A stretch of 64,000 nt of DNA, from assembly GCA_018398805.1 (NCBI GenBank), contig JAGFBZ010000561.1, positions 248,001 through 312,000 of the forward strand, read 5' to 3'. The DNA comes from Hirundichthys speculiger. Lineage: Eukaryota > Chordata > Actinopteri > Beloniformes > Exocoetidae. This document shows, piece by piece, positions 12,256-23,721 of this stretch (within the stretch, counting starts at the first letter, position 1; every line of letters starts with the position of its first letter). Both the position numbers and the translations under genes were made by a program. Under the pieces are notes generated by a model that worked only from the letters and a program-made list of their open reading frames with translations, searched no databases and was not told the DNA's origin.

Positions 12256-14000
12256 ATACGGTCATACGGTTCAAAATAATAGTGTCCTTAAAAAATGTGA
12301 GTAAAGATCAAAATCTTTATAATTGCTTTTATTTCCATACACACAAATGCATTGGGAACACTGCCCGTTCTATTCCGGATCAAACCATTAAAAAAACTGT
12401 CAAATTTATTACTTTACAAGAAAGTGAAGAAAGGATTTGAAGGCTGTTTTAAAAAAGAGCAGTGTCTGCATTTTTCTTTCCAAACTCAAATATTTACTGT
12501 ATAAACTGAGAAATGCATGAAGATTTATTTTTCCTGTGAATCATTGAACTAATATTTAGTTGTAATACTGCTTCACATCTGTGTTGCATTGAGTCAACCA
12601 GTTTCTGACACCCGTGAGCAGATATTCCAGTCCAGGATGACTGGACTACTTTCCACAATCCCTCTGCATTTACAAGTTTTTCTACTGGATCAAGGTTGCT
12701 TAAGAGCGTTAATCTTGTTGGTCTGGAACCAAGATGCTGCTTATGTACTGATGTGTTTTAGGATCTTTGTCTTGTTGAAACACCCATTTCAAGGACATTT
12801 CCTCTTCTGCATAAGACAACATGACCTCTTCATGTATTTTGATGTATTCAAATGGACCTACGATCCCTGCTATGTGATAAATGGGCCTGACACCACAGTA
12901 TGAGAAACATCCCTATATCAGGATGCTTGTGCCACCACCTTTCACTGTCTTCACAGTGTACTGTGGCTTGAATTCAGTGTTTGGGGTCATCTGGCAAACT
13001 GTCTGCAGCCCCTAGACCCATCATGCCTCATCAGTCCACAAAATGCTGCTCCATTTCTCTTTACGCCAGTCAGTGTGTTCTTTGGCAAATGGTAACCTTT
13101 TCAGCCCATGCCGCTTTTTCAACAGCAGGACTTTGTGAGATCTTCTTGCTAATAGCTTTAGCTTCACATAGGTGTTTTCTAATTATTACTGTACTCATGG
13201 AATTTTGATGAAATTTTCAGGAGTTGTCAGAAATGTGAAAAGCAAGAACTGATTTCATTTTGGGTGTGATCTGGAAGAAATCCTAGATTCTGGATCACTT
13301 TCAAATTTTCGATAATTGTTGCGCTTGGTGGAGGTCTGCGCTCTCAGAGTGCTTTTCTAGTTCTAACATGTATTTCTTACAGGTTTTTATGTCATCTCAT
13401 GTATTATTTATAATTTATTTAAAAAATGATGTTCGAATTTTGGGGGGCTTGGAACGGATTAGGGCATTTGCATTGAAAACGCGTCTCTACTTTCGAAATT
13501 TTCAGGTTACGAAACTACTTCCAGAACCAATTAATTTTGTAAGTAGAGGTACCACTGTACAGTTTTCTGCTGAACAATGTCTGGAACGACCTATTTTACA
13601 ACATTTGCTGCCTTCAACTTTTTTTTTCACAGAATGAATGATCTCAGGAATTGAACTCCACACTTCTTTTTGAACAACCTAGTGATTCTTTTTCTTCACC
13701 TTCTGTAAAGTTATAACAAATTAAGTTAAATTTTTCTTCGTGTTTTAATTTGACTGGCGACCTGTCCAGGGTGTACCCCTGCCTTTCGCCCATAGTGAGC
13801 TGGGATAGACTCCAGCAGATCCCCGTGACCCTGCAAAGGATTAAACGGGCATAGGTAGGGGATGGATGGATGTTTTAATTTGGAACAGAATGTGCAGTAT
13901 TCCCAATGCATTTGTGTGTATAGAAATAAAAGGTTCTTTGTGAGGATTTGGGGATTTACCTATTTTTTAAAACACTGTCATTATTTTGAGCACAACTGTA
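12256..14000 (-). mobile_element. Tc1-like transposon, transposase degenerate and antisense
   Basis: Ends are inverted copies: GGTTCAAAATAATAGTGT near 12268-12285 on the left and ACTGTCATTATTTTGAGC near 13974-13991 on the right. The interior, read on the minus strand, is a decayed Tc1-type transposase: the plus-strand phrase around 12890-12960 is the complement of the part that encodes the conserved Trp-His block of the catalytic domain. Multiple stops show it is dead. A SINE fragment is inserted at 13752-13870. Confidence 0.8.
13752..13870 (+). mobile_element. 5'-truncated SINE-like repeat with 11-base target duplication
   Basis: The insert begins GACTGGCGACCTGTCCAGGG and ends in a GGATGGATGGA tail. 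It is flanked by identical TGTTTTAATTT at 13741-13751 and 13871-13881. The same sequence forms the 3' part of the longer SINE at 40441-41840. Confidence 0.8.
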
Positions 14001-15462
14001 CAATGGCAACCAAGGGAATTTTTACTACTGTCAAGTAGAGCAGAAAAATTGCCTTTAAGCCTTTCTACCCCAAAATAAACAGCACTTTTTCCTCTTAGCT
14101 GTAGTGATGTTATATCTGCCAATCAGCAACACTTTGGTCTGTCCTTCTGCAGTTTCTCATTTGGTAAAGCCACTGACTCCAACACATTCAGACAGCACCA
14201 ACATTAACTGCTTGCGTGTCTGTGCTGATTTCACACAAGAAGCTGGGAAGTCAGCTGGATGTGAGACTGATTTAGTGGCATATAACTCATGTCCCTCCAG
14301 GGCTGGCACCACTGCAGCCATGCCGAGTGGGCACTTGAACTGCTTGGCTTGACGCCACATTTCAGCAAACTCCCCTGGATTTTCGCCTGACTTTGTCCTT
14401 ACTCAAACTGCTAACTGAGTTTGTTTTTCAAGCATTCAGACAATAGCCTTTCCCCAATCGCTGCATCTATTTTGTGTGTCACAGTCATGCTTTTGTTGTT
14501 GATTGCTATCAGGAAGGATATTGAGTTTGTTTGAGCCAGCAGTTACTGTCAGCATTAATCAGTGGCCTGTACAATTTGGATATTAAAAATTGTCTTAGTT
14601 TGCTGAATGTAGGTCTTGAGTTCAGTGGGTGATGGGCTACAGGCAATATTTAATTAAATCTGATCTCAATAGTCTAATAAATCTGCTTAGTGAGAGAAGA
14701 GAAGATGCTGGGAAACACGGCTCTACCTCCATCTAACACTAGAGGGCACAATAACATTACAATGGAATTAATTTCTAACAATCTTTCAGAAACAGAAGAC
14801 TTATTGTCTTCAAGTTGTGATTGCAAACAACTCTACAAGACTGTTGTTTCTACTTTAAATGCTTAATTGAGGAGTATGGAAAAAACACCTGGAAGACCAT
14901 TTTCACTTAACTGCACCGAAGTCTTCAAACAATGTTTTCCTTCACAATGCACAGGACGTGAAGTTGTCTGCTTTAAATCACTATGAAAAAAACTAAAATT
15001 TTTATATCAATGTCGAAAAAAACTTGGTGTACAAAAGTGCCTGCTATTTTATTTTTGTTATTGCTGTTTGTTTGTTTTTTAAAGTCATATCAGTGTATTT
15101 ATTTCTGCTTTCCTTTGCAGCCAAGTTTCATGACAACTGAGCAGGAATGGCTCATCCTAGAGTTCCCACAGCACATGTCATATCTGTATTGGATGGCATA
15201 CCATTTACAGGAATGTTTTTGAGAACCAAATAAAAGTAAAAAAAAAAATAGCATGCTTTAAAAATTCACTCATACAGTGGAGTAACTTGATTTATTTTGT
15301 ACTAATCTGTTGTTTTGTTTTTAATTTTTTAAATAAGTCCTGCTTTGGGTACAGGTAGGCAACATTAACCTATACATACAACATTAATCCTATACAAGTC
15401 CTACCACTGATAGTTATTGTATTTAAGATTTTGTTTAATGCCTGTGTCCCCATCTTGTATGG
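14001..15462. other. No gene recognised
   Basis: Contains an 82-codon plus-strand frame at 14104-14352 that I do not recognise and that lacks convincing splice borders. Otherwise AT-rich intergenic sequence. Confidence 0.5.
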
Positions 15463-15760
15463 ACAACCCCAATTCCCAAAAAATTGGATGCTGTGTAAAA
15501 AATAAAAATGACTTACAAATCTCATAGCATATTTCATGCAAATTTTATTTCCAATAGAACATAAAGAACACATCAGATTGTGAAACTGAGACTTTTTACC
15601 ATTTCATTGAAAATATTAGCTCATTTTGACTTTGGTGGCAGCAACACATCTCAAAAAAGCTAGAACAGTGCGATGTTTACCATTGTTTAGCATGCCCTCT
15701 TCTTTTAATAAAACTTCAAATGTCTGGGAATGATGAGACCAGTTGCTGGAGTTTTAGGAG
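15463..15760. mobile_element. Left half of an ACAACCCCAATTCC-type MITE
   Basis: Begins ACAACCCCAATTCCCAAAAA, the terminal repeat seen in complete form at 46538-47046. The sequence continues with that family's interior and is then cut by the L2 fragment. Confidence 0.65.
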
Positions 15761-15767
15761 AGGCATG

Positions 15768-17215
15768 GGGGGGATACAGGACAGCACAGTCACCTTTATG
15801 AGGTGCTCCTAATTAATTATAGATACAGCTAAAGGAAGAAGAGGAAAGGAGGGGTGGGGACATCACTCAGCGGGTCATGGTGGTGTCCCCCTGTAGCGTA
15901 GACCTATAGCAACATAGCTATGACAAGGCTATGTTTAAGACCAGCCTGGTCTAGTCTTGGCTTCAGCCATTCCTATAACTGTAGCTATGACTAATGGTCC
16001 TAATGCACTATCGTTTAGACTAACTATAGGCTTTACTAAACAGAAATGTTTTCAGTTTAATTTTAAAGATGGAGGTTGCGTCAGCCTCCTGAACTCAAAC
16101 TGGGAGCTGGTTCCATAATAAAGGTGCCTGATAGCAGAAGGCCCATCCTCCAAATCTACTTTTGGATATTCTCGGAACAACACCTAAGCCTGAACTCCAA
16201 GAACAGAGAGCATAAAGCGTTATCAGGTCTTGTAAATAAGAAAGAGCTTGGCCATTCAGGGCTTTATATGCAAGTAACAGCATTTCGAAATTGATTCAGA
16301 ATTTTCCGAGAAGTCAATGTAGGGAGGCTAACAGGAGAGACGTGATCTCTCTTGTTGATTCCTGTCAGCACTTCTGCTGCTGCATTTTGGATCAACTGGA
16401 GGCTATTCAGAGAATTACTGGGACATCCTGTTGATAACGCATTACAATTATCTAGTCTAGAAGTGACAAATGAGTGGATTAGTTTTTCAGCATCATCCTG
16501 GGAAAGGATTCTCCTAACTATTACGGAAGTGAAAAAAGCTGTCTTGCAAACCTGATTTATATGCCGTTTAAACAACATATCCTGATCGAAAACAGCTCTC
16601 ACAGTTGTACTAAAAGCCACCATGAAATTGTCTAATCCCTTCCAAAGGTATTTGGAACCAAAAAACAATAACCTCCATTTTATCAGAATTTAAAAGCAAA
16701 AAGCTTATGGACATCCAGGTCTTAATGTCCTAAAGAAATGCCTGAAGTTTGGCTATCGGTTCTTTTTCATCTGGCTTCATGGATAGATACAGCTGCAAAT
16801 CATCAGCGTAGGAATGAAAGTTTATGTTGTGGCTCTGGCTAATATTTTCCAATAATATTTGCCCTCGCACTGAACCCTGCGGGACACAATAGCAGACCCT
16901 TGTCTCTGCAGAAGAAACATAGTTAACATGAATGAACTGGAACCTGTGAGGTAGATATGATTTAAACCAACCTGGTGCTGTCCCTGTAATCCAAATAGCG
17001 TGCTCTAATCTGTGGATTAAAATGCTGTGGTATCAAAAGCAGCCCTTAGGTCCAGCAGAACTAGCATGGACATTAATCCATTGTCTGAGGCCATGAAGAG
17101 GTGATTGGTGACTAACCAATTCTGTTTCTGTGCTATGACTGAAAAAATAATTTCTATGCAGACAGTCACATGGCTGCCTTGCAACTACTTTTTCTAGAAT
17201 TTTAGAGATAAATGG
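15768..17215 (-). mobile_element. L2-clade LINE fragment, 3' part of reverse transcriptase
   Basis: On the minus strand the sequence encodes the end of an L2 reverse transcriptase: FDQDMLFKRHINQVCKTAFF, then ILSQDDAEKLIHSFVTSRLD, LQLIQNAAAEVLTGINKRDH, and LLLAYKALNGQALSYLQDL followed by YQAPLLWNQLPV. Frameshifts separate these pieces. The 3' tail occupies 15768-16080. The upstream end is broken by another LINE starting at 17226. Confidence 0.85.
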
Positions 17216-17225
17216 GAGGTTGGAT

Positions 17226-17940
17226 ATCTATCCATCCATCCATTAGCTCCCGCTTGGTCCGGAGTCGGGTCGCAGGGGCAGCAGCTTCAGCAGCTTCAGC
17301 AGAGAGAGGCCCAGACCTCCCTCCCCCCGGCCGCTTCCACCAGCTCCTCTGGGAGAACCCCGAGGCGCTTCCAGGCCAGCTGAGAGATATAATCTCTCCA
17401 GCGTGCCCTGGGCCTGCCCCGTGGTCTCCTCCCAGTTGGACATGCCCAAAACACCTCTGGGAGATGTCCGGGGGGCATCCTAACCAGATGCCCGAACCAC
17501 CTCAACTGGCTCCTCTCGATGTGATGGAGCAGCGGCTCTACTCTGAGTCTCCCCCCATGACTGAACTTCCAGCCACCCAACAGAGAAAACTCATTTCCGC
17601 CGCTTGTATCCGCCATCTCATTCTTTCGGTCACTACCCACAGTTCATGACCATAGGTGAGGGTTGGAACAAAGATCGAGCGTCGCCTTTTGGCTCAGCTC
17701 TCTCTTCACCACAACGGACCGGTACAGAGTCAAGCGGTACCACAGCAGACGCTACACTAATCTATCCTGCTCTTTTCTCCCATCACTCGTGAACAAGACC
17801 CCGAGGTACTTAAACTCCTCCACTTGAGGCAGAACCTCACTCCCAACCCTGAGAAGGCATTCTACCCTTTTCTGACTGAGAACCATGGTCTCAGAGTTGG
17901 AGGTGCTGATTTTTATCCTTGCCGCTTCACAGTTGGCAGC
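17226..17940 (-). mobile_element. Non-LTR retrotransposon 3' end with (GGAT)n tail
   Basis: Starts (plus strand) with CTATCCATCCATCCATT, the complement of a GGAT tail. On the minus strand it encodes the end of an endonuclease-type LINE polymerase: KISTSNSETMVLSQKR, LPQVEEFKYLGVLFTSDGR, then after a break HIERSQLRWFGHLVRMPPGH and GRRPRGRPRARWRDYISQLA. It is the same family as the longer plus-strand copy at 42310-44950. Stops and frameshifts are present. Confidence 0.85.
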
Positions 17941-18059
17941 GGTGGTGGCCTGGAACAAGGAGGCGACGAGGTGGAGGCCGCGACACCGGAAGGGAACCAG
18001 GAGGCTTCGAGGCGCCGGCAGCAGTGGCCCAGTCGGAGACACGGTCAGTCCAGGAAGAG

Positions 18060-18455
18060 CGACGACCGGCTGAAGCTCCTGCTGCAGCGGCTCAGGAAGA
18101 GTCTCGAGAGGCTGCAGCTCCTGCTGCAGTGGCTCAGACAACCAACTCGAGAGGCTGCAGCTCTTGCTGTAGCGCCCCAGGAAGAGTCACTGCCGGCAGC
18201 AGCTCCTGCTGCAGCGGCCCAGGAACCAATTTGGGAGGCTGCACCTTCTGCTGCAGCGGCCCAGGAAGAGTCTCGAGAGGCTGCATCTCCTGCTGCAGAG
18301 GCCCAGGAAGAGTCTCGAGAGGCTGCATCTCCTGCTGCAGAGGCCCAGGAAGTCTCGAGAGGTTGCAGCTCCTGCTGCAGTGGACCAGGAGGAGTCTCAA
18401 GAGGCAGCAGCTCCTGCTGCAGCAGCCCAGGAAGAGTCTCGAGAGGCGCGTGGGC
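18060..18455. repeat. 42-base coding-type minisatellite
   Basis: About nine imperfect copies of a 42-base unit based on CTCCTGCTGCAGNGGCCCAG plus GAAGAGTCTCGAGAGG. Since 42 is a multiple of three, frames stay open on both strands, giving a 14-residue repeat ELQPLETLPGPLQQ on the minus strand. Confidence 0.85.
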
Positions 18456-18698
18456 CGCCTCGGAGACGCAGGAACGTGAAGGCGCGTGGGCCGCCTCGGA
18501 GACGCAGGAACGTGAAGGCGCGTCGGCCTCCTCGGAGACGCAGGAACGTGAAGGCGCGTCGGCCTCCTCGGAGACACAGGAACGTGAAGGTGCGTCGGCC
18601 GCCTCGGAGACGCGGGAACGTGAAGGTGCGTCGGCCGCCTCGGCGACACGGGAACGTGGAGGCGCATCGGCTGCCTCGGAGACAGGGATGGATGGAAA
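18447..18698. repeat. 36-base GC-rich minisatellite, seven copies
   Basis: Seven copies of a 36-base unit with core GCCGCCTCGGAGACGCAGGA. It encodes the 12-residue repeat GAWAASETQERE on the plus strand and SEAADAPSRSCV on the minus strand. The last copy decays into unique sequence. Confidence 0.9.
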
Positions 18699-19622
18699 GA
18701 CACCGGGGACCCCCTTGCGCACTGATGTTAATGCGTCCAGCTCCTCCCTGCACCTGATCAGGTTGGCGCGGAGTGACTCAAGGGTTGGCAGGGCAAGGAC
18801 CTGGGGCAAGGTGGACCGGTCTACCACGGAAACGGGGCTGGGCGGTGACAACGGGGTCCGCGGTGAGGGGATAGGGGGCGCTGGTGGCCCGGTCTATGGT
18901 GCGGGGACGGGAGGCACCGGTGGTCGTGGCGGCTGTGGCTGCTGTGGCTGCTGGGTCCGCAGCTGAGGAATCGGGAACGCTGGGGGAGATGTGTACCGGA
19001 CCACCTCTGGAAAAGACAGAGGAGGTGCGTCCTGGACAATCTCGGAGAGCGACTGAGGAGACGCGTCCAGGACCATCTCCGGAAACAATGGAGAAGGTGC
19101 GTCCAGGACCGTCTCGGAGACTGGAGGAAAAGGAGTGTCCATACGGACCGCCCTGGAGGAAGGAGCTGGAGAAGACGCCATGGAGGAGGAATGTCTTACT
19201 CGCCTCCTCCGGGCAGGTCCCCGGTGCGTGCCCCTGGAGCACTCGTCCTCTGGCTCCTCCACACAGGGGGAGCTCTGAACTGCCAGCCTGCGGAAATACT
19301 CGAACAGCCTGATCTGGCCACCAGCCTGATCCGCGTTATGAGCTGGTTTTTCCGCCGTGGGCGTCCAGGCCACGCCAACACGCACCCTTTGAGGACTGGT
19401 ACCCTGTGGGGTTGCCTCAGACCGTGAGCGCCTGCCTTGCCTTCTCCAAGGCGTCCTTTCCGTTGCCTCGGAGGTTAATGCCGCCAGATAGAGGGCCGGC
19501 CCCCACACCGAGCTCCTGCCAGCCTGCTGAAGGCTCTTGGGCCCCCCCAGAGCCACCTGGGTGCCCTGAAAAGCATTAAGGCCTCCTGCTGAGTCCAAGT
19601 GATGGTGGGTCCATTCTGTCAT
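18699..19622 (-). mobile_element. Retroelement-like open region, Pro-rich (uncertain)
   Basis: The minus strand carries a 242-codon frame (19622 to 18894) starting MTEWTHHHLDSAGG and becoming very Pro-rich, with a second minus frame (18851-18045) covering the minisatellites. The sequence is GC-rich, unlike the host flanks. I recognise it only as a repeated teleost sequence next to an LTR-like block, so a gag-like origin is an inference. It is not a known host gene. Confidence 0.4.
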
Positions 19623-20075
19623 GTTTTGCAGGTGTTAGGAGAATGGACCCAGGAGCAGGAGAACAAAAAGGGTTTATTCACAAAAACACAAAATCCAAAA
19701 ACCCGAAAATCCAAAAAGTACCAGAAGTCCAAAACACACACACAAAAAAACCAAAGTACAAGCTTAACTTAACTTCTGGAGACTGGGTGAGGAGAAGGAT
19801 GATGAGAGGGGAACAGGCAGGACTGCAAAACACATAACATTCCACAAAGACTAATGGACCCACGGAGGACAGGGGAAAATGACAAGACTTAAATACACAG
19901 AGGAACAAATGCGAGGCAGGTGCAGGGAATCAAGGTAACAAGAGGGAGGAAGCAAAGCAGAACACAATGAAGACAAGACAGACCTTTCAAAGTAAAACAG
20001 GAACCACTAAAGACAGGGAGAGACGCCAACTTAACATAGACATGCCATGTAAAGCCTGTTGCTGGTTTGACCCCC
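19623..20075 (-). mobile_element. LTR-like or promoter-like block
   Basis: On the minus strand the block has a GTGTATTTAAGTC TATA-like motif, a long T/G-rich stretch, and TGTGAATAAACCC as a polyadenylation-like signal, ending just before the MTEWTHHH frame. That order suits an LTR upstream of a coding region, but no second copy of the block and no clear primer-binding site were found. Confidence 0.35.
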
Positions 20076-20907
20076 TGTTGATTCATATCCCTTACATTTA
20101 ACATGTTAATTTGTGTCACCCTGAGTTAAGTCTCTGTGTTTGAATGAGTACCCTTGAGTTTGTCTAATAAAGTGTGTAAAATAAAGCTTGTGCTGTGCAG
20201 AAAAAGGAGGTTTATAAAATACTCCTTTTGCTAGTGCCATGTCTCTGCCAGGTGTTGCAGACCAGGATCCACAACAAACAAAGGCTACAGTCCTTAAAAT
20301 TGTTTCAGTTTTAAACCCAATATCTAGTTATTCAACAGTTTTTTGATATGTTTTGAAAGATGAATCACATTACTTTTTTGTGTCATATATTGTTATATTA
20401 CATCAAACACAAATTATTATACAACTTCTTTACATAAAATAATGTAATTGAAACCAATTAATAACAGCACATTTCTGTAAATTTAAGCATTATTATTCAT
20501 AATACAGCATTTACTTACCATATTTCTAGGTAATTTAATTGTTTTAAAATGTGAAAAATTAAATGTTAAAAGCAACCTGAAAATAACGCAAAATCTTGTT
20601 AAAATTACAACTACAAACTGTATTTTAATTATGGAAAAAACTGTATTTTTACGAGAAAGCAATTTTCTATTATTTCACTGTATTTCTTTGGCGCTCCAGC
20701 TGCTGGAAAATTAGTTGTTTTTTTTACGTTTTTTTTTTCTTTTTTTACAGTGTAGGATGACTCCCAGGTATTTAAATTCGGTGACCAACATGAGCTCCTC
20801 TCCTCTCAGAAACACACCAGAGCGTTCAATTTTCACCGGTTATTTAGTAAACATCATGCAGAAAGTCTTTTTAACATCCAATGATAGGCAAGATTTACTG
20901 AGCCCAT
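20076..20907. other. AT-rich spacer with a short unassigned LINE-like patch
   Basis: 20076-20750 holds AT-rich sequence without a gene. 20751-20900 resembles an antisense LINE piece but is too short to assign. Confidence 0.4.
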
Positions 20908-21452
20908 CCTGTACCTGGACCATCGCTGCACTGGATTCCTGTCACTCAGAGAATAGACTTTAAAACAGTTCTACTTGTGTACAAGTCTCTTCATGGTCTA
21001 GCCCAAAAATACATCTCTGACATGTTAGAGCCATATGAACCAATCCGGACTCTGAGAACCTCAGGGAGTGGTCTCCTGCTGGTGCCCAGAGTCAGGACTA
21101 AAGCAAGGTGAAGCTGTGTTTCAGTTTTATGCTCCTAAAATCTAGAACAGTCTTCCAGAAGGTGTGAGACAGGCCTCAATTCTGACAATGTTCAAATCCA
21201 GGCTGAAAACAGTTCTGTTTAGATGTGAATGTGACAACTGAAAGGATTTTATCTGGACTCTTCATTTTGAAGTTATTTTTTATTTAATTTATTAATGATT
21301 ATTTTTATGCTCTTATGATTTATGGAATGACTCTATTTGCCTCCTTGTGATTATGCAAGTATTGTATATGCATATGTATTTATGCATCTGTAAAGCACTT
21401 TGAATTGCCTTGTGTACAAATTGTGCTCTACAAATAAACTTGCCTTGCCTTT
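20908..21452 (+). mobile_element. L2-clade LINE 3' end
   Basis: Plus-strand sequence reads as the L2 polymerase end (KTVLLVYKSLHGLAQKYISD, then LEPYEPIRTLRTSGSGLLLV), followed by the family's tail: GTAAAGCACTTTGAATTGCC and a closing AACTTGCCTTGCC. It is 5' truncated. Confidence 0.85.
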
Positions 21453-21477
21453 CTTACATTGGCTACCTGTAATGTCA

Positions 21478-21840
21478 GAATCTAGGGGTGAACTAACAGG
21501 TGAGTTAACACCTGGGGTGACCCTGCAAGCAGTGAGCCCCTGGTTTGATTCCCTAACCACCCTGCACCTTTACTGCTATTACTGTTTTTTTTTTTTTCTA
21601 CAGTGGGTGTCAAAGTGTCTTTGCAGAAGACACTCACCCCGACATCACACCCAATAAATTCATTGGTATGAGTGTGCATTAAAAAAAAAAAAAAAAAAGA
21701 AAAATACTGTCTAAACTCAAGAGAGTGCTGTGCAAATGTGTGAAGGAGTGTGTGTAGCTTTTAGTGAGAAAGCACTTAACTCATCAACAAGATTAGCAAA
21801 GTGCTACATAAATGCAGTCTATGAACCATTTCTTCTTTTT
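21478..21840 (+). mobile_element. tRNA-derived SINE-like element
   Basis: A GGTTTGATTCCC box-B-like motif near 21541 is followed by a T-run, a body, an internal A-run at 21680-21700, and the teleost SINE tail AAAGTGCTACATAAATGCAG. No box A is clear, so it is probably old or 5' truncated. Confidence 0.6.
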
Positions 21841-22135
21841 TCTACATCAGAACAGTCCAAAAATAAGAAAAAAGCCCAAATATAGGATATTAACAGTTAA
21901 TACATTCATTAACCCATTAACAACAACATAACTTGATTTCTCCTATGAGGACCAAGCGGTGCTGACAGAGACTGATGTTATTTGGGAGTGTGCCTTAGTT
22001 TGCCTACTGTACAGTCACTGTTAGTGTGCATCGTGAAACCCATTGAGATTGACTGTGGCTGTCAGGTTCTTCAAATGACCTCGTTCAGTTATTGCAACAT
22101 TTTAGCCTCTGTGTTTATGTGTGAGAGAGCGCATA

Positions 22136-23721
22136 CAGTTAAAACCAGAAGTACACTGGATAAAAAGATGCATAACCTTTTATTCCCCCACACTGGGTGC
22201 GTTTACATGGGAAGTTTAATTCCTCTTTAATTCAGAATTAAAGTTAAAGCCGAATAAAAGTTACCATGTAAACACTTAATTCCATATGAAAATGTCAATT
22301 CCGAATTAAACTTAATTCCGAAGTAAGTGGCTGGTTTATTCCCATTTTAATTCCGCATTAAGTAATTCCGCGGTCATGTATACACTCATTCCTCTTTAAA
22401 TTAATTCCCGTCTTTCTGCGCATGCTCGTTCTCTTGGCCGTCTGTCGCGATGACGCTTATATTCCGTGCTGGGCTTGTTTTCAAAACGGCAGCACGCAGT
22501 AAACGGTGTTCAAGAGCAGAGACAATTTATTTAATGAATAGCTTGGAGGAACTGGAAATAATTAAAAGAACAGATGGCAGGAAACATAAAAATTGTGAGC
22601 TTTTCAAAGCAGCCAGGTTAAATGAAGGAGGTTTCGCAGATAGAGACGCCACCCAGGTCAAAAATAAGTGAAATGTTGTTGCTAATCGAGTTAGCTAAGT
22701 TTGTTTTCTTCCGGTAGATATAAAGACGTCTGCCCCCCCTATCCAATCAGAACCCTTCCCAACCCCCAGACCTAAAGCGGAGTTGGATAAAGCCGAACAA
22801 ACGTGTTTTCCATGTAAACCTTAATTCGGAATTACTATTTCCATGTAAACTCGAAGGAAAATAGTTTAATTCGGAATTATTTAATCCCTAATTATTAATT
22901 CCGAATTAAAAAACATCATGTAACCGCAGCCACTGTTTGACATTAACTCAGACTGAACTTTTCCTGTTTTAGGTTGCTTAGGATTACCAAAGTTTTTTTT
23001 TTCTATTTGCTAGATATCAAAGTAATGAAAGACATTTTTTAGAGAATTTTTCATTACTTTCATCAAGGTTAGAGGTTTACATACATTTCTTTAGTATTTG
23101 GTTGCATGTCTCTGTGTGCATTTGCAAACTGTAATCTGGCTTTTTTCTGTTGCTTTTAGAGTTGCTTTCTCCTCATTAGTTGGCCTTTCAGCCCTGAGCA
23201 GTATGATGGATGGACATTCCCACGCTTTGTTTATACTTGCGTATATTTTTTTGAACAGATGATCATGGCACCTTCAGGCGTTTGGAAATTTTACCCAAGA
23301 ATGAACCAGACTTGTTTAAATCTACAATTCTCTATATCTATATCTTGGCTGATTTCTTCAAATTTTCTCATGAGATCACACAAGGAAGCAGTGTGTTTGA
23401 GGTATACCTTAAAATACATCCCCGGTTGTGCCTCCAGTTAACTCAAATGTTATCAGTCAACATATTAGAGCTTCCAAAGCCATGACATCATCATCTGAAC
23501 TTCCTCAAAAGGTTTAAAGGCATAGTCATTTTAGTGTATGTATACTTCTGACTTTGAAGAAAGTAATAAAAAATTCTCCCTTTCATTATTCTGGCATTTA
23601 GCAAATAGAAATAATTTTGGCAATCCTGGCAAAACAGTTTAGTCCGATTTAATGTCAGAGAGTGAGGATAAAAAAGGTTCTGTCTTTTTATACAGTGTAT
23701 AGAAACATCTGGCTTCAACTG
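22136..23721 (-). mobile_element. Tc1-like transposon, internally deleted
   Basis: The left end begins after TA with CAGTTAAAACCAGAAG and the right end is CTTCTGGTTTC-type sequence ending GGCTTCAACTG before TA, the terminal pattern of a very common teleost Tc1 family. Inner direct repeats appear at about 23070-23090 and 23540-23560 (GTTTACATACATTTC and its partner). The antisense interior keeps the N-terminal part of the transposase around 23270-23350; much of the catalytic domain is missing. A Harbinger-like element sits in the left inverted repeat. Confidence 0.85.
22195..22931 (+). mobile_element. Harbinger-like element with 3-base target duplication
   Basis: Ends are GGGTGCGTTTACATG and CATGTAACCGCAGCC, inverted copies with small gaps. 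ACT flanks both sides (22192-22194 and 22932-22934). The interior has many AATTCCGAATT-type palindromes near both ends and a 73-codon plus-strand frame (22450-22671) with a Lys/Arg-rich helical end (ARLNEGGFADRDATQVKNK) resembling the Myb/SANT-like accessory protein of Harbinger elements. No DDE transposase is present, so the copy is non-autonomous. Confidence 0.75.

Noticed and set aside
12589..13208. Plus-strand frames of 104 and 75 codons
   Set aside because: They are antisense to a decayed Tc1 transposase.
16264..16668. 134-codon minus frame as a gene
   Set aside because: Its motifs are those of the L2 reverse transcriptase C-terminal region, and it is broken on both sides.
18447..18698. 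CRISPR-like array of 36-base repeats
   Set aside because: Units are directly abutting with no unique spacers, and the context is a vertebrate genome.
17824..18966. 380-codon plus-strand open frame as a host gene
   Set aside because: It is made almost wholly of 42- and 36-base tandem repeats that keep several frames open on both strands, and it overlaps LINE sequence at its start.
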